6,397 bases of DNA from an uncultured Victivallales bacterium. GTDB taxonomy: Bacteria > Verrucomicrobiota > Lentisphaeria > Oligosphaerales > JAFGRS01. The stretch lies in contig CAILKC010000368.1 of assembly GCA_903834675.1 (NCBI GenBank), forward strand, positions 1 to 6,397. Direction: 5' to 3'. Below, in pieces: positions 1 to 5,081 of the stretch; within the stretch, counting starts at the first letter, position 1; the number at the start of each line of letters is the position of its first letter. The notes below the pieces were generated by a model. The model searched no databases. It worked only from the letters and a program-made list of their open reading frames with translations, and was not told the origin of the DNA. The translations under genes were made by a program, and so were the position numbers.

Positions 1-185
1 GAGCCCTTCGGCCCGAGCACCGCGTCCACGCCCAGCCCCTCCTGCGTGAAGTTGCGGTGGGTCTGCTCCCGCAGCGAGACCACCGACCCCAGCAGCGCCG
101 CGCCCAAGGCGATGCTGACCACCGCCAAACCGGTCGACAGGCGATGGCGCCACAGACTCTTCAAGACGATGCGCCAGAAGCTCAT
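1..185 (-). CDS. FtsX-like (MacB/LolC-type) ABC transporter permease, N-terminal part only
   Basis: The gene starts at an ATG (185-183) and runs off the left edge, so only about 61 residues are visible. It is the membrane subunit paired with the ATPase encoded just upstream. The protein opens with MSFWRIVLKSLWRHR, then a hydrophobic membrane segment at about residues 18-37. A periplasm-facing stretch follows, with LREQT (38-42) and GVDAVLGPKGS (52-62), which is typical of FtsX-like permeases of the MacB/LolCE/DevC class. The ATG overlaps the TGA of the ATPase gene (ATGA), so translation is probably coupled. A G-rich tract at 192-197 could serve as ribosome-binding site, and GGGGTACCCC (186-195) is a perfect palindrome beside the start. 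Such permeases usually have four membrane helices and a large periplasmic domain, which cannot be checked here. Family call is firm; substrate is unknown. Confidence 0.85.
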   Translation of the reverse strand, partial: MSFWRIVLKSLWRHRLSTGLAVVSIALGAALLGSVVSLREQTHRNFTQEGLGVDAVLGPKG

Positions 186-865
186 GGGGTACCCCCCGTC
201 ACCGTCAGCGTGCGGTTCAGCGACTTGAAGTCCGCCTTGCGCTCGAAGGCGGAGACCACGCCGGCCTCGTGACTCACCACCACCAGGGCGCAGCCGCGTT
301 CGTGGCAGGCATCACGCAGCAACGTCACCACCACGGCGGCACGGCGCGGATCGAGCGAGCCGGTCGGCTCGTCAGCCAGGATCAGCTTCGGCTTCTTGAT
401 CAGGGCGCGCGCAATGGCCACGCGCTGCTGTTCGCCGATGGACATCTCGGCCGGCGTGTGCCGCAGGCGCCCACCGAGTCCAACCCGTTCCAGCAACGCC
501 TTCGCGGTGGCGCGGTCGGCTCGCGCCGGCCCGAAGGTCGCGCCGAGCAGGACATTCTCGATGGCCGTGTAGCCCTGCAACAGGTTGAAAGTCTGGAAGA
601 TGCAGGCGATATGGGCAGCGCGGAAACGGTCGCGCGCCGCCTCGCCCAGACGGGTCAGGTCCTGGTCACAGACGCTGACTTCCCCGGAGGTGGGGAGCAT
701 GAGTCCAGCGATGACGTGCAGCAGCGTGGACTTCCCCGAGCCGGATGGACCAGCGACGGCCACCTGCTCGGCGTCATCCACCTCCCACACCGGAATATCC
801 ACCACGCGCAGCGACTCACCGCCGAGGCGGTATTCCACCACCAGGTCGCGAATCCTGACGACCAT
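182..865 (-). CDS. LolD/MacB-type ABC transporter ATP-binding protein
   Basis: Cytoplasmic ATPase of an ABC transporter, 227 residues from the chosen ATG (865), the normal length for LolD/MacB-type subunits. Visible motifs are Walker A GPSGSGKST (39-47), the Q-loop glutamine in IFQTFNLLQG (about 91), the signature MSIGEQQRVAIARAL (141-155), Walker B LILADEPTGSLD (161-172) with catalytic Glu166, and the H-loop histidine in VVVSHE (199). The signature departs from LSGGQ at several positions, including Glu for the last Gly. The open frame extends upstream to a GTG at 961 and an ATG at 958, the latter overlapping the binding-protein stop (TGATG). The extra 31-32 residues are Pro/Gly-rich and unlike the family, while MVVRIRDLVVEYRL is a standard N-terminus, so 865 is preferred. 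Its ribosome-binding site (GGGGTGG, 870-876) is only fair, so the 958 start remains possible. It is translationally linked to the FtsX-like permease. Confidence 0.93.
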   Translation of the reverse strand: MVVRIRDLVVEYRLGGESLRVVDIPVWEVDDAEQVAVAGPSGSGKSTLLHVIAGLMLPTSGEVSVCDQDLTRLGEAARDRFRAAHIACIFQTFNLLQGYTAIENVLLGATFGPARADRATAKALLERVGLGGRLRHTPAEMSIGEQQRVAIARALIKKPKLILADEPTGSLDPRRAAVVVTLLRDACHERGCALVVVSHEAGVVSAFERKADFKSLNRTLTVTGGTP

Positions 866-957
866 GTTTCCACCCCATACAACCTGTGCCGGGAGCAGGC
901 CGGGCGGCAGCCGTCCCACGGCTCTGCCCAGTGCCTGGCCTGGGCTCGGGCCTGCCA

Positions 958-1893
958 TCACCGGCGTTTCAGTGCCTTCTGCAGTTCGGCGAGGTTCCTT
1001 TCCATGATCTCCAGGTAGGCATCCGCCTCCATGGGACCCGTCACCCCCGGGTCCAGCGTATACACCCTGGCACCGCTCTCGTGGGCAATGGTATCAGCCG
1101 CTTTGCTCGGGTACTGCGGTTCGGCGAAGAGCGCCTTGGTCTTCGCTCGTTTGACGATCCCGATCGTGTCAGCAAGCTCCTTCGCGCTGGGCTCCGAGCC
1201 TGGCTCCCGCTCGATCACCGCCACGATGTTCAGGCCGAACTCCTTGGCGAAATAGGGGAAGGCTTCATGGAAGGTGATGATGTCGCGCGTCTGGATGTCC
1301 TTCAACCCATCGTGCATCTTCGTGCGTAGGCCTTCGAGCCGAACCTGGTACGCGGCTGCATTCCGCCTGTACCCATCGGCGTGCGCCGGATCGGCCTGCG
1401 CCAGTTGCGCCGCGATGCTCCGCACCTGCTGCAGGTGCAGAGCCACGCTGACCCAGACATGCGGGTTGCCGCCCTCTTCGCCTTCGCCCCTGATCAGCTC
1501 GATGCCGTCACTGGCGGTCACGATCTTCAGCGCCGGCCGTTGCCGGACGACCTTGTCGAGGAACGCCTCCATGCCTGCTCCGTTCACCACGAAGATATCG
1601 GCGGCGCCAAGCTGAATCAGGTCTTCAGGGGTCATGTGGTAGTCATGCAGACAGCCGGTCTGCGGCTGGGTCAGGTTCCTGACCTCGACCCCCGGTATCC
1701 CCCCGGCCACGTTGAGGGTCGCGATGTACATCGGATAGAAGGAGGTCATGATCCGAAGCGCGGCGGTTCCCGTCGGTGAGGCGACAGGCTTGGCGGTCTG
1801 CGCCTTAGCCTGGGCTCCCCCAAGCAAGAACAGCAGGCTCGCCAGGCCCAGCCAGGGCGAGACTCTCCAGAGGTTCGTTTCGTGAGTCTTCAT
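958..1893 (-). CDS. Periplasmic zinc-type substrate-binding protein (ZnuA/TroA family, cluster A-I)
   Basis: A 311-residue periplasmic metal-binding protein, normal length for the family. Residues 1-31 form a Sec signal peptide: charged start, hydrophobic core at 14-25, and cleavage near AQA-KA or AKA-QT. The mature part has the expected ligands of the TroA/ZnuA fold: His83 in HDYHMTPEDL, His145 in NPHVWVS, His209 in ITFHEAFPYFAKEFG, and Asp281 in VYTLDP. His at the third position is usual in zinc binders, whereas manganese binders (PsaA/MntC) mostly have Glu, so zinc is the likely ligand. The His/Asp-rich loop of many ZnuA proteins is missing; only a short Glu/Gly stretch (136-142) lies before His145. 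AGGAG (1905-1909) sits 11 nt before the ATG. The gene lies between an outer-membrane barrel gene and an LolD-like ATPase gene, not next to znuB/znuC, so I leave the symbol blank. Confidence 0.92.
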   Translation of the reverse strand: MKTHETNLWRVSPWLGLASLLFLLGGAQAKAQTAKPVASPTGTAALRIMTSFYPMYIATLNVAGGIPGVEVRNLTQPQTGCLHDYHMTPEDLIQLGAADIFVVNGAGMEAFLDKVVRQRPALKIVTASDGIELIRGEGEEGGNPHVWVSVALHLQQVRSIAAQLAQADPAHADGYRRNAAAYQVRLEGLRTKMHDGLKDIQTRDIITFHEAFPYFAKEFGLNIVAVIEREPGSEPSAKELADTIGIVKRAKTKALFAEPQYPSKAADTIAHESGARVYTLDPGVTGPMEADAYLEIMERNLAELQKALKRR

Positions 1894-1924
1894 AGGTCTA
1901 TCAGCTCCTGTCTTCCGTCGTGGT

Positions 1925-2806
1925 TCAGAATCCCACCTTCACGGCCAGCAGGGCAGTGGTCACCCGGTCCGCGTTCTCGCCCCAGACGCCCTGCTGAACG
2001 CCGAGGTTGAGGCGCAGGCAGTCATTGATGGGCATGACCAGTCCGGCGGTCACGGCCACACAGGTCGCGTCATCCTCACCGGTCTCGAACTCCCGGCCGT
2101 AGTTCAACTCGATTTCGGGCTGGAGCCAGGCGAAGAGCTGGTACCCGGTTGCAAGGTTGGCCGACAGCGTACCGCGGTCGTCGCCGCGCTTTTCCCCGAA
2201 CGGCTGTGACCAACCGACCTCCGCGTTCAGCGTCCAGCGCGTCCAGTCCTTGGTCAGCACGAGCGAGTTGTCCCAGCTCCAGAACTCCTGGCTGCAACCC
2301 AGTTCGTGCTCGTGGCTGCGGCTGCCGGTCGGCGCGGTGACGCCACTGATCCAGGCCGCCTCGATGCCATGCTCTTCGCTGGAGAAGAAGCGGTAGCGTC
2401 CGCCAAGGCCGAGATCGCCGATGTCGTCGCCGGTCGTGGCAGAATCGCTCTCGCTATCGTGAAGCCAGAGGTAGTCCAGGCCGACGCTGACATCGAGGTT
2501 CGGCACAACCCCGACCGTCACCGCGAGTCCGAGCGCCTGCTCCCGCAGCGATCCCCGTCCGTGCGTATTGCCGTCGCTGTCCCACGCGTGCCTGGACCAG
2601 GTACCGGAGTAGCCGAGCTCCAACTCGACATGACCGGGGTCGACCGGCGAAGCGTCCGCCGTGCTGAGCTTGGCGTGCTCGATCGCCGGGCTCGATCCCA
2701 CGGCCTCCGGCTGCAGTTCGCCCTCCGCGGCAGTGGTCCACGTAGCCGCAGCCAGACAACTGCCGACGAATACCCTCAAGAAGGAAACCTCTCTACGGCC
2801 AAACAT
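1925..2806 (-). CDS. Outer-membrane beta-barrel protein, 'transporter' / Phenol_MetA_deg-like (PF13557 type)
   Basis: A 293-residue predicted outer-membrane protein. It has an N-terminal signal peptide (charged residues 1-11, hydrophobic 12-27, likely cleavage near TTA-AEG). Many alternating amphipathic strands follow, and the last residue is Phe, as in BAM-assembled barrels. Stretches such as PGHVELELGYSGTW (57-70), VVPNLDVSVGLDYLW (100-114), GDDIGDLGLGGRYRFF (126-141) and GVTAPTGS (155-162) match the pattern of proteins annotated 'transporter' or MetA-pathway phenol-degradation-like (PF13557). Members are often found beside metal or small-molecule transport genes, but few have a proven function. 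A good ribosome-binding site (GAGGAC, 2815-2820) lies 8 nt before the ATG. The binding-protein gene follows after 31 nt, so the two are almost surely co-transcribed. I infer that it passes the ligand across, or senses it at, the outer membrane. VGSC at 14-17 loosely resembles a lipobox, but a lipoprotein is unlikely. Confidence 0.8.
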   Translation of the reverse strand: MFGRREVSFLRVFVGSCLAAATWTTAAEGELQPEAVGSSPAIEHAKLSTADASPVDPGHVELELGYSGTWSRHAWDSDGNTHGRGSLREQALGLAVTVGVVPNLDVSVGLDYLWLHDSESDSATTGDDIGDLGLGGRYRFFSSEEHGIEAAWISGVTAPTGSRSHEHELGCSQEFWSWDNSLVLTKDWTRWTLNAEVGWSQPFGEKRGDDRGTLSANLATGYQLFAWLQPEIELNYGREFETGEDDATCVAVTAGLVMPINDCLRLNLGVQQGVWGENADRVTTALLAVKVGF

Positions 2807-2899
2807 GGTGTGCTGTCCTCATCGTTACGCTCTGCCTGTTCTGTGACGGCTCCTGGCCAGGGCGGTGCTGCGGCGCAGGAGGAGCCGATGCCGTCAGAC

Positions 2900-2932
2900 G
2901 CCAAGCCGGGCGGGAGACGCCGTGGGCTTGGC
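2900..2932. other. Strong intergenic hairpin without a T tract
   Basis: GCCAAGCC (2900-2907) and GGCTTGGC (2925-2932) form a perfect 8-bp stem. Inside it, GGCG (2909-2912) can pair with CGCC (2918-2921). The hairpin begins about 20 nt downstream of the stop of the small Cys/His-rich gene on the minus strand, ahead of the outer-membrane gene. No run of T follows on either strand, so it is not a classical intrinsic terminator. It could stabilise or process the mRNA, or cause partial attenuation between the regulatory pair and the transport genes. The rest of the gap (2807-2952) shows no convincing promoter. Confidence 0.45.
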
Positions 2933-2952
2933 TCGCGATCGGCCGGACAGAA

Positions 2953-3297
2953 TCAGCAGGTGGGAGGAGGACCGCAGGAGAATGGCAGGCGATAGGCAGG
3001 GCGCTGTGTCGGTGCCTCAACGGGGAATGCCGCGACCGTGACCGGCGCGAGAACCAGCGGCGGCAAGGCTGCCGCCACAGGCTGGACCAGCCCAAGCGCG
3101 GCGACTAGGCAGACCTGGCAGCGGTCCGGGTCATGCGCGGGAGTCGAGTGCCCGTCGTGGTCGTCAGCCGGGACCGACGCTTGCTCTGCCAGCACGTGCG
3201 GCGGCGTGCCGCAGTGCGCTCTGTGCCAAACGGGGTAAACGACCACCCCGAGGGCAAAGGCGAGCAGGAGCAACAGGCTATGGACTCGTGTCCTCAT
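2953..3297 (-). CDS. Small Cys/His-rich membrane-anchored protein, DUF2946-like
   Basis: A 114-residue protein. It begins MRTRVHSLLLLLAFALG, an N-terminal signal or anchor helix at about residues 5-22. A short Cys/His-rich segment follows: His25, His28, Cys29, His34, His47, His50, His55 and a CxxC pair at Cys60/Cys63 (DRCQVC). A second hydrophobic stretch lies at about 64-92. It ends with a Pro-rich tail containing RPAYRLPFS. This layout resembles the DUF2946-type small proteins often found beside metal transport genes; their function is not established. I infer periplasmic or membrane-associated metal handling. Its ATG (3297-3295) overlaps the TGA of the preceding regulator gene (ATGA), so translation is coupled. 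The frame stays open upstream to 3444, but that part overlaps the regulator in another frame and reads as arginine/proline-rich noise. Assignment to DUF2946 is tentative. Confidence 0.65.
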   Translation of the reverse strand: MRTRVHSLLLLLAFALGVVVYPVWHRAHCGTPPHVLAEQASVPADDHDGHSTPAHDPDRCQVCLVAALGLVQPVAAALPPLVLAPVTVAAFPVEAPTQRPAYRLPFSCGPPPTC

Positions 3298-3659
3298 GGG
3301 CGTGCGGCGGTGGTTCCTCCAGCCGCCGCCGCGGCGGCAGCGCGGCGCCGGGTGCGTGGCCGGGTCGTGGCTGGCCCGGTAGCGGGCAACGCCGGCTGGC
3401 ACGCGTCGGGCGTAGCGGCGCAGACCCAGTGGTACTCCTGGCACTCAGAGCATTTCTCGAACGCGTGGGCCGCTGCAAACGTGCGCCAATGCGACATCTG
3501 GCGGGGGGAGAGATGACCCGTACCCCGGCAGACGGGGCAGGTGTTGCTCAAGGCCGCCAGCACCGCCGCACGCAGGAAATCCGAGCGGTTCGGTATGCCG
3601 TGCATGGCCTCGGCCGTGGCCGCATCCACTTTGAAGCAGACTATGTGTTCTCTGGCCAT
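3294..3659 (-). CDS. Small ribbon-helix-helix (CopG-like) protein with two CxxC pairs; candidate metal-responsive repressor
   Basis: A 121-residue protein. The N-terminus has ribbon-helix-helix features: a beta-strand EHIVCFKVD (4-12), helix A at about 13-21, a turn at GIPNRSD (21-27), and helix B FLRAAVLAALS (28-38). A Cys/His module follows: CPVC (41-44), His49, the HW pair at 58-59, CSEC (70-73), His77 and Cys80. This resembles a zinc-ribbon or tetracysteine site. Residues 90-121 are a low-complexity Ala/Arg/Pro tail. I infer a DNA-binding protein whose second half senses or needs a metal, probably repressing its own operon through the palindrome about 30 bp upstream. ATGs exist at 3665 and 3659. 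GGGAG (3666-3670) touches the first but lies 6 nt from the second, so 3659 is chosen. It is the first gene of the operon and overlaps the next by ATGA. No named family member is certain. Confidence 0.75.
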   Translation of the reverse strand: MAREHIVCFKVDAATAEAMHGIPNRSDFLRAAVLAALSNTCPVCRGTGHLSPRQMSHWRTFAAAHAFEKCSECQEYHWVCAATPDACQPALPATGPATTRPRTRRRAAAAAAAGGTTAARP

Positions 3660-3683
3660 CGCCATCTCCCGCCTGAGAATGCT

Positions 3684-3704
3684 TCGTAATACGGTGTATT
3701 ATGA
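3684..3704. promoter_or_regulatory. Candidate operator palindrome over the regulator-operon promoter
   Basis: TAATAC-ggt-GTATTA (3687-3701) is a perfect inverted repeat. With one mismatch in each arm it extends to 3684-3704 (TC.TAATAC and GTATTA.GA). A second, overlapping dyad, GGTGT-N6-ACACC, occupies 3693-3708. The palindrome covers the -10 box and the predicted start of transcription, so a bound protein would block RNA polymerase. It is AT-rich within very GC-rich DNA. The likely ligand is the ribbon-helix-helix protein encoded just downstream, acting on its own promoter. A Fur/Zur-type protein encoded elsewhere is an alternative. Confidence 0.6.
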
Positions 3705-3726
3705 CACCCCGTGCGACGCGTGTCAA
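3698..3726 (-). promoter_or_regulatory. Sigma70-type promoter of the metal-related operon
   Basis: Read on the minus strand, a perfect -35 TTGACA (3726-3721) is followed after 17 nt by CATAAT (3703-3698), a five-of-six match to the -10 consensus. Transcription should start near 3691, giving a leader of about 30 nt before the regulator ATG at 3659. The box spacing is optimal, so the promoter should be strong when not repressed. Confidence 0.75.
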
Positions 3727-4169
3727 GCCCGCCCGGTCGGGTTACAGGCCCGGAGGGCCAGCCCTGTCGGTGGTCACGGTTACCAGTCCGTGCCACGGGC
3801 GTGCTACCTACAGAGACGGGCTATCCACAGACGCGCACATTGCGATACGATGGAGCACGAAGTAACGCAAAACGCAAGACGCGAGTGGCCATGTTGGCAG
3901 CCTACAGGGATCTCTTGCGGAAACATAAAAGTTTTGGCCGTAAAGAGATAAAGCTAATTAGCTGAAAATCATGAAGGGATTGGCCTGGTACCTGCTTACA
4001 TCATCACAGTGCGGACGGAGATCAGCAACTGGGATGATCGGGTTTCCCCGGTTGCTGGGCGAGGGCGTACCCCACGGTCTGGAGGCCGGTCGGGACCATC
4101 TTCCCCCCGCGCCAGTGTGTTCGGTACTGGGAACTTGCCCAGCACCAGAGATGACAGGATGACGGTCTC
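3727..4169. other. Divergent non-coding region with AT-rich island and structured leader of mfnB
   Basis: No convincing gene lies here. The segment at about 3920-3970 is markedly AT-rich against GC-rich surroundings and holds the perfect palindrome AGCTAATTAGCT (3952-3963). It is the most likely place for the mfnB promoter, but no clear -35/-10 pair can be named. Downstream, inverted repeats are dense. One 11-bp stem pairs 4023-4033 with 4047-4057 around a 13-nt loop. CCAGT/ACTGG pair at 4112-4116/4126-4130. CTGGG/CCCAG pair at 4127-4131/4138-4142 and would exclude the previous stem. Open frames through this stretch (from ATGs at 3971 and 4009) have noise-like composition. A structured 5' leader or small RNA is possible; I recognise no known riboswitch class. 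Confidence 0.4.
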
Positions 4170-4180
4170 GGAGGGTCTCC
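4170..4180 (+). promoter_or_regulatory. mfnB ribosome-binding site inside a small hairpin
   Basis: GGAGGG (4170-4175) lies 7 nt before the GTG at 4183 and supports that start. It also forms the 5' arm of a 4-bp hairpin, GGAG-ggt-CTCC (4170-4180), which would partly mask the Shine-Dalgarno sequence. The hairpin is short and may simply reflect composition. Confidence 0.5.
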
Positions 4181-4182
4181 CA

Positions 4183-4968
4183 GTGAAGATGCTTGTCAGC
4201 CCTATCTCCATGACGGAAGCTCGCATCGTTGCGGCTGGCGGAGCCGACATTCTCGACATCAAGAATGTCGGGGAGGGATCACTGGGCGCCCAGGGGCCGT
4301 GGGTGATCAAGGAGATCGTCGACGCCTTTCGGCCCACCGGCATCATGTGCAGCGCCGCCCTTGGCGATCTACCCCAGAAGCCGGGGACCGTCGCTCTGGC
4401 CGCCTACGGCGCGGCGCGGTGTGGCACCGACTACCTGAAGGCTGGGCTTTACGGCTCGAAGACGTACGCAGATGCCCTGGCCATCATGAACGCCGTGGTT
4501 CGCGCCGTCCGCATGGTCCGGTCTGACATCCTGGTTGTGGCCTCAGGCTATGCCGACTACCGGCGTTTTGGCGGCGTCGGTTACCGCGAGGTGGTCCGAG
4601 CCGCCAAGGACTCCGGCTGCAACGCGGTCATGGTCGATACGGCCATCAAGGACGGCAAGGACTTGTTCGATGCGATGACTTCGGAAGAGATCGCCGAGTT
4701 CATCAAGCTCGGTCAGGAAGCCGGCCTGCTGGTGGCGGTCGCCGGATCGGTGAAGCTGCAGCATCTGCCGCGGTTGGCACAGATGCGGCCCGACATCGTC
4801 GGCATACGCGGGGCGGCTTGCGACGACGGTGATCGTACCAGAGGCATCACCGCAGAGAAGGTGCACGAACTGATGGCGACGGCCCGCCGGCTGAATGCCG
4901 CCGGCAACGGGGCGGAGGTCAACCTGCGCGAGCGGCCCCCGGCAAAGAGGGGCGCGGTTGCCGTCTGA
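4183..4968 (+). CDS. mfnB: (5-formylfuran-3-yl)methyl phosphate synthase (MfnB, PF04476/DUF556)
   Basis: A cytoplasmic TIM-barrel enzyme. In archaea, MfnB condenses two glyceraldehyde-3-phosphates into 4-(hydroxymethyl)-2-furancarboxaldehyde phosphate, the furan precursor of methanofuran; bacterial homologs occur in methylotrophs. From the GTG at 4183 the protein has 261 residues and starts MKMLVSPIS. Family motifs are GGADILDIKN (19-28) with Asp25 and the Schiff-base Lys27, EGSLGA (31-36), DYLKAGLYG (83-91) with Lys86, GYAD (122-125), VDTAIKDGK (151-159) with Asp152 and Lys156, VAGSVK, and DIVGIRGAAC. These agree with Methanocaldococcus jannaschii MfnB numbering to within one residue. GGAGGG (4170-4175) is 7 nt upstream. 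ATGs at 4009, 4159 and 4189 are in frame; the first two add non-conserved residues. A C-terminal basic tail of about 25 residues exceeds the archaeal length. No other cofactor gene is adjacent, so its product here may be methylofuran or another furan. Confidence 0.93.
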   Translation: MKMLVSPISMTEARIVAAGGADILDIKNVGEGSLGAQGPWVIKEIVDAFRPTGIMCSAALGDLPQKPGTVALAAYGAARCGTDYLKAGLYGSKTYADALAIMNAVVRAVRMVRSDILVVASGYADYRRFGGVGYREVVRAAKDSGCNAVMVDTAIKDGKDLFDAMTSEEIAEFIKLGQEAGLLVAVAGSVKLQHLPRLAQMRPDIVGIRGAACDDGDRTRGITAEKVHELMATARRLNAAGNGAEVNLRERPPAKRGAVAV

Positions 4969-5005
4969 CGCCGTTTCGGCCCCCGATCATCCTTCTGACG
5001 GTCCT

Positions 5006-5024
5006 TGCCCTCCCAGGCAGGGCA
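5006..5024 (+). terminator. Weak candidate terminator hairpin after mfnB
   Basis: TGCCCT (5006-5011) and AGGGCA (5019-5024) form a 6-bp stem with a 7-nt loop, 38 nt after the mfnB stop. No T tract follows, so intrinsic termination would be weak. The rest of the stretch up to the perR promoter shows nothing distinct. Confidence 0.25.
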
Positions 5025-5081
5025 GGCGCCAGCGCGACTCATCTGCCTACCGTGGTCCGCCACCGAAGGACCCCACACGAC

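Noticed and set aside
866..961. N-terminal extension of the ATPase from the GTG/ATG at 961/958
   Set aside because: Residues are Gly/Pro-rich and unlike the family N-terminus. Kept as an alternative because the ATG overlaps the preceding stop.
269..1018. Long plus-strand open frame opposite the ATPase gene
   Set aside because: A high-GC shadow of the minus-strand gene; its protein is His/Arg/Gly-rich without domains, while the opposite strand shows full ABC motifs.
2306..2995. Plus-strand open frame of 229 codons opposite the outer-membrane gene
   Set aside because: No domain, no Shine-Dalgarno, and antisense to a well-supported barrel gene with a signal peptide.
3687..3701. Reading the palindrome as a standard NikR, Zur or Fur box
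   Set aside because: Spacing and bases differ from the consensus of each (NikR GTATGA-N16-TCATAC; Zur and Fur boxes lack this exact core), so only a generic operator is claimed.
3821..3829. CTATCCACA as a DnaA box hinting at a replication origin
   Set aside because: A single imperfect box with no cluster and no dnaA/dnaN/gidA-type neighbours.
3891..3965. Short frame encoding MLAAYRDLLRKHKSFG and a few more residues, possible gene remnant
   Set aside because: Too short, no Shine-Dalgarno, and no recognisable family. The protein-like look is probably chance.
3971..4162. A 63-residue open frame ending in an ATGA overlap with the in-frame ATG at 4159
   Set aside because: No Shine-Dalgarno, codon use unlike the real genes (AGA, repeated TCA), and it lies over the leader hairpins. 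It could at most be a leader peptide.
4009..4182. In-frame N-terminal extension of mfnB from an ATG at 4009 (58 extra residues)
   Set aside because: Composition is noise-like (Arg, Gly, Ser, Pro), it has no match to the family, and the GTG at 4183 has a well-placed Shine-Dalgarno and restores family numbering.
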